Positions 13,498 to 21,103 of a stretch of 64,000 nucleotides of DNA are shown here, one piece after another. Location: contig CBDFHJ010000009.1 in assembly GCA_965247635.1 (NCBI GenBank), positions 372,001-436,000 on the forward strand. The letters run 5' to 3'. Under the pieces are notes generated by a model, which worked only from the letters and a program-made list of their open reading frames with translations, was not told the DNA's origin and ran no database searches. This DNA is from CBDFHJ01 sp965247635 (lineage in GTDB: Bacteria; Chloroflexota; Dehalococcoidia; Lucifugimonadales; Australimonadaceae). The translations under genes were made by a program, and so were the position numbers. The first letter of the stretch is position 1, and each line of letters starts with the position of its first letter.

Positions 13498-14009
13498 TTG
13501 GTTAATCTGCGTGAAATTCAGAGACCGTTGAAACAGAGGTATCGCCACGAGCCCGACACTGCCAGGATCACCCTGGTGGCCAAGGGAAGCCAGACAGATT
13601 CGGCCATGGCTTGCTCCATAGACATCGGCCGTGCTATTTACGCTGCCCAGGCGCATCGTGGCACAGGCGGGCCCGGAACCGCCGCCTGCTCTGGCGACCT
13701 GCTTCTAGGGGCTCTGGCTGCCTGTGTCCAGATCACCTGCCAGATGGTGGCAGAAGGCTTGGGGGGGTTCCCACGCGTCGCATTGACGTGGTGGTGGAGG
13801 GGGATCTGGACCTGCGGGGCACGTTGGGGGTCTCCCAGGAAGTGCCCGTAGGATTCCAGGATATCCGAATCCGGTTTGAGGTTGACGCTCCGGAGGCCAC
13901 GCTGGGGCAGCTCCAAAGACTGCGGAACAAATCCGAGCAATATTGCGTGGTCGTGCAGACCCTGCTGAAGCCGCCGGCCTTCACCGTTAACTGGGACCAG
14001 GGACAATAG
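13498..14009 (+). pseudogene. OsmC-family protein, frame broken at a G run
   Basis: The first frame reads VNLREIQRPLKQRYRHEPD through ACSGDLLLGALAACVQITC to MVAEGLGG. At the run of seven G (13761-13767) the family sequence jumps one frame to GGVPTRRIDVVVEGDLDL and continues to LLKPPAFTVNWDQGQ. Together they make one OsmC-type hydroperoxide/thiol protein of normal length. One G gained would restore the frame. TTG 13498 has AGGAG seven bases upstream; ATG 13432 is an alternative. It could be a true mutation, a slippage site or a sequencing error. Confidence 0.6.
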
Positions 14010-14135
14010 CTACAGCTACTCCAGGGAGAACCGAGCCAGCTGTAGCTTGTTATAGATAGAGATGTGGAGGGCTCTACTCCACGTCCATTCCCGGTTTTCA
14101 ACTACCCCATAAACCGAACCCAATATAATGCGGCG

Positions 14136-15124
14136 ATGCGGACGGACGTATTTTGGTTCTGGATATTGGCCATAAGTATCTTGCTGGCAGCGAGCTGTGA
14201 TGGTGACGCCGAAGAAACGCCTGTTCCCACTCCCACCGCGATAGGGCCAACTGCTACGCCAACCCCGGCTGGTACGTTGATACCGACCCCCACCGCAACA
14301 CTCGCAACGACGCCGACTCCCACGCCAACCCCCACGCCTGACCCCACTCTCACCTACTACGAGCGAGCGTGGCAACACAGGGTGGAGGCGTCGTTCTCGT
14401 CCCACGGATGCCCAGCGTCACCCGACGTCACATACCCCGCCGACTATTATCAAGGCAGCCTCATCGATACCCATCTGCACATGCCTCAGCTACCCTCCAC
14501 CCCGTTGGGGTTCGAGAAGGGCGAGCGTGAGCTTGCAGGATTCGCTGAGAGCATCTACAGCAACCGCGACGATTACGATACGCCAGACGATGGGTCATTC
14601 CCCTTCTTGGAGCAATTGCCCATCGCGGGGAAGAATACGACCATCGATGAGATCGCCTGCACGCTGCAGGCGGATGGGACCAATCGGGCCTTCTCCTATT
14701 TCTCGGTATTCACGAGCCAACCGGACAATGTCCTGGAAATCGCACGTATCGCCTCGGAACGGTACCCCGGGCTGTTCGTGCCGTTCGTGAACTCACCCGG
14801 CGAGATCGACGGTGTTACGACCGTGGACGGGAGCCGGCTGAGGGAGGTGCTTTCGGCGTATCCGGGTGTCTTCAAGGGATACGGCGAGGTGCGTCTCGCC
14901 GCCGATTCGCGGCGCCGCCCGGACGATGATCCTCTTTCCGATGTCGTACTGCTCAGGACCGTCTACCCCGTCGCGGATGAGCTCGGCCTCATGGGCTACA
15001 TACACCCTGAAGACGGACAGGCGGATAACCTCGCTGACGCGCTCGCAGCGCACCCCAACGTTACGTTCATAGTCCATGGGGACCAGGCGCAGGACCGCAT
15101 CGGCTCGCTGATGGACGCTTTCCC
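14136..15124 (+). pseudogene. amidohydrolase-like lipoprotein, 3' end removed by IS
   Basis: ATG 14136 gives a lipoprotein signal with lipobox LLAASC, then a long Thr/Pro repeat tether, then a TIM-barrel metal-hydrolase-like domain. DTHLHMPQ is the likely first metal site (H-x-H), GYGEVRL and YIHPEDGQ fit later strands, and VTFIVHGDQ another. The frame is cut at 15124 where IS sequence begins and ends at TAG 15140 inside the IS, so the last metal ligand region is missing. No continuation is recognisable beyond the IS cluster at 16986. Confidence 0.65.
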
Positions 15125-15616
15125 GAGGTTACGTCAATAGGTGTGTAAACGACATCAGGCGGCGACCTTCTCAGCCGTTGATTCAATGGCGATTCCATCC
15201 GCATACTGTGCACCGAGATAGACGTCTTCGATCAACTCAGGGGCCTTCAGACGCCTGAAGCGCTGTTCGGCGACCATCAACATTTTCCAGATCACCGCTA
15301 TCGCCCGATCGACCCTCTTGTAGCGCTTGGCGGCATCGGTCCGAAGCCTGAGGGCCGCGAAGGGTGATTCTACCGGGTTCGTCGTGCGAAGGTGCCCCCA
15401 GTGCTCCTTTGGGAAGTCATAGAAGGTGACCATGCGGTCCCAGTCCCGCTCCAAGGCCTCTGAGGCCGCCTCGTAGGAGTGGTCGCCGCACCACCTGGTG
15501 AACACCGTCCTGAGCCGCTCAGCCTCTGTCCGAGTCGGCGCGTAGGGGATAGTACGCAGCATGAGCTTGGCCTGGTCCTGTTGTCGCTTTGGAAGCTTGG
15601 CGAGCACGTTTACGAT
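15125..15616 (-). mobile_element. partial IS256-type element, 3' end only (copy C)
   Basis: This 492-bp piece has the right terminal repeat (GAGGTTACGTCAATAGGTG) and the last 150 codons of the transposase, and stops in the middle of the gene. It is followed directly, in the same orientation, by full copy D. Like copy A it keeps only the 3' end and breaks near the same point (CTTGGCGAG). Confidence 0.85.
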
Positions 15617-16985
15617 GAGGTTACGTCAATAGGTGTGTAAACGACATCAGGCGGCGACCTTCTCAGCCGTTGATTCAATGGCGATTCCATCCGCATACTG
15701 TGCACCGAGATAGACGTCTTCGATCAACTCAGGGGCCTTCAGACGCCTGAAGCGCTGTTCGGCGACCATCAACATTTTCCAGATCACCGCTATCGCCCGA
15801 TCGACCCTCTTGTAGCGCTTGGCGGCATCGGTCCGAAGCCTGAGGGCCGCGAAGGGTGATTCTACCGGGTTCGTCGTGCGAAGGTGCCCCCAGTGCTCCT
15901 TTGGGAAGTCATAGAAGGTGACCATGCGGTCCCAGTCCCGCTCCAAGGCCTCTGAGGCCGCCTCGTAGGAATGGTCGCCGCACCACCTGGTGAACACCGT
16001 CCTGAGCCGCTCAGCCTCTGTCCGAGTCGGCGCGTAGGGGATTAGTGCGCAGCATGAGCTTGGCCTGGTCCTGTTGTCGCTTTGGAAGCTTGGCGAGCAC
16101 GTTTACGATCTTGTGGTTCCAGCAGCGTTGCTCTGCCGCCTGCGGATAGACGTTGCGCAGAGCTCCCCAGATGCCCAGGTGTCCGTCCCCAACCACCAGC
16201 CTCGGGCACTCCAGCCCGCGGCGCCTCATGTCCCTGAGCACATCGGACCAGTTCTCTGTGGACTCCCTGTATCCGGGAACAGCGCTCACCACCACCTTGC
16301 TCCCGTCGATCAGGGCCGCCACCACCACCAGTACTGCCGCCTTCTCCTTCTCAAGACCAGCCTTGACGTAGACTCCATCCACCCACATGTAGACCACTTC
16401 CAGGTCATCTAGGGGCCGGCTGCGCCATTGGGCAAGCTCATCGTTCCACTTGGACTTCAACCGGGCCACCGTGCTCGCCGATACCGGTGCGTCCTCTCCC
16501 AGCAGCCCCCGCAAAGCCAGATCGAAGTCGCCTTCGGATAGACCGTGCAGGTACAGCTCGGGGATCAACTCAGCAACCTTCCTGGTCCTGTTGACGAACA
16601 GCGGCAGCAGCCGGCTCTCGAACTGCTCCTCGGTATCGCGGACTCGCGGCCGCCTCAGCTGTATCGTTCCCGAACTCAGCGTAAGCCTCCGGGCTCTGCC
16701 GTATCCGTTCCGATAGCCGGTATCGTTGTCCGAGTCGGATCTGAGCGCCGACTTCGCCCTTCCCAGAAACGCCGTCACCTCCTCCTCCAGCAACTCCTGG
16801 ATCAGCCTCTGGACCTGGCTTCGCACCCAATCCTCCAACTGCTCCCACTCCGGCCTTGACTCCGACCTACTCTCAGTGCTTTCCTTCCTCATGGGCGGTC
16901 TATCTCCTCTCTTGGGCCTCGAGCCCGTGTTGTTCAGAGAGAGGGTACACCGCCTGACTGTTTACACACTTTTTGAAGATACCTC
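15617..16985 (-). mobile_element. full-length IS256-type element with frameshift (copy D)
   Basis: Both terminal repeats are present and the length is one base more than copy B. Its left-end sequence (16966-16985) matches that of copy B. The 7 bases on either side of the C-D tandem (CTTTCCC at 15118-15124, GCGATGT at 16986-16992) do not match, so there is no simple target duplication. Confidence 0.85.
15647..16892 (-). pseudogene. IS256-type transposase, frameshifted
   Basis: The N-terminal 285 codons, including both catalytic aspartates, are intact (MRKESTESRSESRPEW...). Near 16041-16048 an extra T (GGGGATTAGTGCGC instead of GGGGATAGTACGC) throws the frame, ending in LMLRTNPLRADSDRG. The C-terminal 116 codons continue in another frame. 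The glutamate-bearing segment is therefore not translated in frame, so this copy should be unable to move itself. Confidence 0.85.
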
Positions 16986-17210
16986 GCGATGTCATGGCAA
17001 TCGGACATGGGTCCTCTCTTTCCTGCCCATCCTGTAGGACAGCCACATGGCTTGAGGCTTGGTACATATAGTCGGTTGCAACCTTCCTATCAGTTTACAC
17101 CACCGAGAGCACCATCGGCGAAGTACGGTGGACAGCGAGGACATTTTAGTTTGATGGGTGAAGTGTGGGGTATTAGAGTCATAGTTCTCCATATTCAGCT
17201 ATAAATATAG

Positions 17211-17239
17211 CCTGGGTTCGAATCCCATTCCCTCCGCCA
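17211..17239 (+). tRNA. tRNA 3'-end fragment, possibly tRNA-Ser
   Basis: GGGTTCGAATCCCA forms most of a T arm with the invariant TTCGAAT loop, followed by TCCCTCC-G-CCA, an acceptor 3' strand with encoded CCA. No GGAGGGA partner or anticodon arm is found in the 150 bases upstream, so only the 3' end is present. Such fragments usually mark the far end of an integrated element. GTATGGGCT/AGCCCATAC at 17263-17284 is a nine-bp hairpin just downstream. The rest of 16986-17440 shows no gene. Confidence 0.6.
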
Positions 17240-17463
17240 GGCCATGACCGGCTAATTGCTGCGTATGGGCTGCATAGCCCATACCCTTACGCCTTGCCGG
17301 TAAAGCTGCCTATCCGGCTGAGCTGTATGGCAACTTTGCCTTTTTCGTCTCGTATCGGCCCCTTCGCGCCCGCATCAGCAGCTAGGGCGCCATCCGTGCC
17401 GAAGTCCACTCGCCCACACGCTTGAGACAGACCAAACACGCCCGGTGAAAGGCGAAAATTGGG

Positions 17464-17520
17464 TTGACAGGTCCGAAACACTTGGCCTATGGTTGGCCGG
17501 AATTGTGAGTGAGCGCTCAC
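17464..17520 (+). promoter_or_regulatory. promoter and palindromic operator of the TetR-type gene
   Basis: TTGACA (17464-17469), an 18-base spacer and TATGGT (17488-17493) form a good sigma-70 promoter. Right after the expected start point lies the perfect palindrome GTGAGCGCTCAC (17509-17520) within TGAGTGAGCGCTCACATTCA. This is the layout of an autoregulated TetR-family gene. It also argues against translation starting at 17445. Confidence 0.65.
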
Positions 17521-17543
17521 ATTCATTCGTGAAGCTATTGGCA

Positions 17544-18203
17544 ATGCTCAAGCGTATAAAGCAACGTCACGACGTCCGCCAGTTCCAGATCATGGAGGCG
17601 GTGACGCGCCTCATTACCCGCAGCGGTCTGGAGAGCGTGACCATCAAGGATATCGCCCGAGAGGTGGGGGTCACCGAGGGCGCCGTCTACCGCCACTTCG
17701 TCAGCAAGCAGCAGATCCTCTCTTACCTCATTTATCAAGTCGGAGAGTTCCTGCTGGAGACGGTCAGCGACGCTGAGTCCGCGGAAAGCTCAGCCTTGGA
17801 GAACTTGGAGCGCATCTTCCGCCTCCAGCTCAGGGACATCGAGGACTATTGGGGCCTGGCGCTCATCGTGGTCGCGGGAGCGGTGGCGTTCGAAGACGCC
17901 GACCTCCGGCCCCAGGTCTCGTCGGTCCTGAACGAGTACGTGGACCGCATCAAGACCATCCTCCAGCAAGGCGTCGTAGAGCGCAGCCTCCGCGCGGAGT
18001 TGGACGTGAATGCCGCGGCGAATACCTTCTTCGGGATGGTCCAAGGCCTCGCCGGCTTCTGGGTCCTGAGCGAGACTGCCTGGCAGCCATCGGAGCAGGG
18101 AGACCAGGTCTGGGAGATCTACAAGCGGGGCGTCGCCAACGGCGTCTCAACGACCTTCGCTCCATCCGACGCGACGGGAGGTGCAGTTCCAGAACACGCA
18201 TGA
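17544..18203 (+). CDS. TetR/AcrR-family transcriptional regulator
   Basis: 219 residues from ATG 17544. The N-terminal helix-turn-helix is clear (ITRSGLESVTIKDIAREVGV, then TEGAVYRHF). The C-terminal all-helical part is the ligand and dimer domain. The frame opens at 17445, but that start would precede the promoter -10 and operator, so 17544 is preferred. It lies 168 bases before an ABC importer operon in the same direction, so it may control that operon as well as itself. Confidence 0.85.
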   Translation: MLKRIKQRHDVRQFQIMEAVTRLITRSGLESVTIKDIAREVGVTEGAVYRHFVSKQQILSYLIYQVGEFLLETVSDAESAESSALENLERIFRLQLRDIEDYWGLALIVVAGAVAFEDADLRPQVSSVLNEYVDRIKTILQQGVVERSLRAELDVNAAANTFFGMVQGLAGFWVLSETAWQPSEQGDQVWEIYKRGVANGVSTTFAPSDATGGAVPEHA

Positions 18204-18371
18204 GCAATTACTCGCCGATGTGCAGCCCGAGCCGCTGCCCGGTGAGCCGTCTAGGGCTTCAGGTAAGTTCTGAAGGGCGGGCGTCCGCCGGTACTTGGGC
18301 CCTCCGATCAGCGTTCAAACCGGGGTTGCGCGCGCGGCGCCAGCCTCAAAACAGAAAGAAGGAGCGGTTAC

Positions 18372-19952
18372 ATGCGAGATACAAAGAAGAGTTCGACACG
18401 GTCCTGGAGCCTTGCAAACGGCTTCCGGATGTTGCGCATCGGCGTCTTGGTGGCGGTGGTAGCGGCGCTCGCGCTGTTGCTGCTGGCGGCCTGTGGCGAC
18501 GACGCTGACACCGGGGACACCGGAATCAAGCTCGGCGGGACCCTCAAGGTGGGTATGACGGCCGACCACATCACGTTCGACCCGCCTCTAACGGCCAACA
18601 ATCCGGACACGGTCACTACTCAGCATACCTACGACACGCTGGTCTTCCGCAACCCCGACTCGACCCTTCAGCCGGCGCTGGCCACGGACTGGTCGGCCAA
18701 CGACGACGGTTCCGAGTGGACGTTCAACCTCCGCAAGGGAGTGAAGTTCAGCAACGGCAAGGAGTTCAAGGCGGAGGACGTGATCTTCACGTTCGAGCGG
18801 ATGTTCGAGGTGGACTCGCCCCTGACCGGCGTGATGGCCGAGCCCACGGCCATCGTCGCGGTAGACGACTACACGGTCCGCTTCGAGTTCGACTCAGCCA
18901 ACGCGGTCCTGCTGGACGCGCTCGTCAAGTACCATGCCGCGATCACGCCGTCGAACGTGGACCCCGCGCTGTTTGCCACTGAGACCTTTGGGACGGGGCC
19001 CTTTAGGCTGACGAAATTCGTGGCGGGGGAAAACTCGACGTTCACCAAGAACCCCGACTACTGGTGGGAGGGCCATCCGTACATGGACGAGGTGATCTAC
19101 GTCTTCATCGGCGACCCGGTAGCTCGGGCCGAGGCGCTGAAGGCGGGTACCATAGACATGATCTACGATATGAACACCGCCAACGTGGTTACCATCGAGG
19201 ACAATCCAGGCACGATGGTCTTGCAGGCGCCCAGCGGGAGCTACATGAACGTGTCCATGGACGTCACGGTTTCGCCCTTCGACAACGTCTTGGTCCGTAA
19301 GGCGATACAAGCGGCGACGGACCGCGAGGCTATCCTCCAGACCGCGCAGTTCGGACTTGGCGGGATTGCCTACGACCATCCCGTCGTCACCACCGACCCC
19401 GTCTTCAACGAGAGTTGCAAACCTCCGGAGTACAACACTGAGCTGGCGAAAGGCCTGCTAACAGAAGCGGGGTACCCGAATGGCATCGACCTGACGCTGT
19501 ACACGGCCACCGCCGGGGCGGCGATGAAGGAGATGGCGACGGTCATGAAGGAGAGGGCCGAGCCCGCGGGCATCAACATAGAAATCGTGGTGATGTCCGA
19601 AGACACGTATTGGTCCGAAGGGTGGCTGGTGAAACCGTTCACCACCGTCTGGTGGGGCGGCCGGCCACCGTTCGAAGCCTTCAGCGTTATCTACACCTCG
19701 GGAACAGCGTGGAACGGAATGAACTGGAGCAACGCAGAGGCGGACGCGCTGCTCGCCCAGGCACTGGGAGCGGCGGACGAGGCGAGCCAGAAGGACGTCT
19801 TCGGGAAGCTCCAGTGTCTCGTAATCGAGGAGGTGCCGCGCATCATCCCGGTGTTCCGGCCGGTGGTCCTGGGCGTACGCGATGACGTGATGGGCATGGC
19901 GCCCATGTGGGACGCCACGCTGTCGCTCCATCGGGCGTGGCTGGACCGCTAG
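18372..19952 (+). CDS. ABC transporter substrate-binding protein, family 5
   Basis: A 526-residue lipoprotein (lipobox LLAAC) of the dipeptide/oligopeptide/nickel-binding type. Typical segments are GTLKVGMTADHITFDPPLT, LATDWSANDDGSEWTFNLRKGVKFSNG, AEDVIFTFERM and GTGPFRLTKF. It would hand substrate to the permeases encoded next. The real substrate may be a peptide or another small solute. GAAGGAG precedes the start. It is the first gene of the importer set. Confidence 0.9.
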   Translation: MRDTKKSSTRSWSLANGFRMLRIGVLVAVVAALALLLLAACGDDADTGDTGIKLGGTLKVGMTADHITFDPPLTANNPDTVTTQHTYDTLVFRNPDSTLQPALATDWSANDDGSEWTFNLRKGVKFSNGKEFKAEDVIFTFERMFEVDSPLTGVMAEPTAIVAVDDYTVRFEFDSANAVLLDALVKYHAAITPSNVDPALFATETFGTGPFRLTKFVAGENSTFTKNPDYWWEGHPYMDEVIYVFIGDPVARAEALKAGTIDMIYDMNTANVVTIEDNPGTMVLQAPSGSYMNVSMDVTVSPFDNVLVRKAIQAATDREAILQTAQFGLGGIAYDHPVVTTDPVFNESCKPPEYNTELAKGLLTEAGYPNGIDLTLYTATAGAAMKEMATVMKERAEPAGINIEIVVMSEDTYWSEGWLVKPFTTVWWGGRPPFEAFSVIYTSGTAWNGMNWSNAEADALLAQALGAADEASQKDVFGKLQCLVIEEVPRIIPVFRPVVLGVRDDVMGMAPMWDATLSLHRAWLDR

Positions 19953-19970
19953 GGTTACTTTGAGCGATTT

Positions 19971-20004
19971 CGTCCCGACTCCTCGCTGCTGAGGAGTCGG
20001 GACG
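19971..20004 (+). terminator. strong hairpin between binding-protein and permease genes
   Basis: CGTCCCGACTCCTC (19971-19984) pairs perfectly with GAGGAGTCGGGACG (19991-20004) around a six-base loop. No T run follows, so it is more likely an mRNA-stabilising or partial attenuation structure than a full terminator. This would raise binding-protein output over permease output. The remaining 150 bases before 20159 hold no gene. Confidence 0.6.
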
Positions 20005-20158
20005 CGTGGCACGGCGAGAAGCGCACCTTCCATCCCCGCGCTTTCCGCGCCACGCGTCTTGTGCGGCACCGGCAGTAGACGGGCAAGCAACGGGAGGGTA
20101 CCTCTCGTAGCTGGAGATTGGCGCATGGCGACAGACTTTTGCCAGAGGCGGGTGTCTT

Positions 20159-21103
20159 ATGGTGGGCTACCTCACTAGGCGCGTCAGCCTGATCATAGTC
20201 ACGTTGCTGGTGGTCTCCATGGCCATCTTCACGGTCACGGAGATACTCCCGGGCGACGTGGCGCAGATGATGCTCAAGCAGGACGCCACCGAGGAGAGGC
20301 TGGCGAGAATCCGTGAGGAGCTGGACCTGTACCGCCCTGCTTACGAGCGGTACGCGAGTTGGATTTGGGGTGCGGTCCGGGGCGACTTCGGCAACTCCTA
20401 CGTCATGGGCGAGCCCATCGCCGACATCCTGCCCCGGAGGATCTATCATTCGCTGTTGCTGGCGGTCTTCGCCCTCGTGGTCGGGGTCCCCGCGGCGGTA
20501 GCCGCGGGCGTGTGGGCCGGCGTACGGCCGGACCGATTGGGTGACCGGGCGGTGAGCGTGGTAAGCCTGGTGGGGATCTCGCTGCCGGAGTTCGTGACGG
20601 GTGTGGTCCTGATACTTGTGCTGTCTTCAACCCTCCATCTCCTTCCGTCGTCAAGCCTCTTGCTGCCAGGCGAAAGCGCTCTGGCGAAACCTCAGATCCT
20701 GATAATGCCCACGCTCACCCTCATGGCGGTCCTTTTCGGCTACATCATGCGGATGACGCGGGCGAACGTCATCGAGGTTATGGAGACGCACTACGTACGC
20801 ACCGCGATCCTCAAGGGCCTTCCCATGCGGCGGGTGCTGCTCAAACACGTGCTTCCCAACTGTATGCTGCCCACCATCAGCATCGTGGCCATGAACTTCG
20901 GCTGGATGCTGGGAGGGCTCATCATCGTGGAAAACGTGTTTGCCTACCCGGGGCTAGGTCAGCTGCTGCTCTTTTCGATCAACAACCGTGACTTGCCGTT
21001 ATTGGAGGCGTTGGCGCTGATCATCGCGGCGACCTATGCACTCAGTAACCTGTTGGCGGACCTGAGCTACGCCGCGCTCGATCCGCGGGTCCGGTTGAGC
21101 TGA
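20159..21103 (+). CDS. ABC transporter permease, DppB type
   Basis: 314 residues with the family layout: an N-terminal membrane helix (VSLIIVTLLVVSMAIFTVTEI), an extracytoplasmic loop, and the BPD-transporter domain with the EAA-like coupling segment RTAILKGLPMRRVLLKHVLPN. It pairs with the unusual second permease to form the membrane channel. Its TGA shares bases with the next ATG (TGATG), so the two are translationally coupled. Confidence 0.92.
   Translation: MVGYLTRRVSLIIVTLLVVSMAIFTVTEILPGDVAQMMLKQDATEERLARIREELDLYRPAYERYASWIWGAVRGDFGNSYVMGEPIADILPRRIYHSLLLAVFALVVGVPAAVAAGVWAGVRPDRLGDRAVSVVSLVGISLPEFVTGVVLILVLSSTLHLLPSSSLLLPGESALAKPQILIMPTLTLMAVLFGYIMRMTRANVIEVMETHYVRTAILKGLPMRRVLLKHVLPNCMLPTISIVAMNFGWMLGGLIIVENVFAYPGLGQLLLFSINNRDLPLLEALALIIAATYALSNLLADLSYAALDPRVRLS

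Noticed and set aside
14230..14345. Repetitive CCCAC/ACGCC tract
   Set aside because: It codes for the Thr/Pro tether of the lipoprotein and is not an independent repeat element.
17130..17239. A complete tRNA gene
   Set aside because: No 5' acceptor strand or anticodon arm can be paired with the 3' end.
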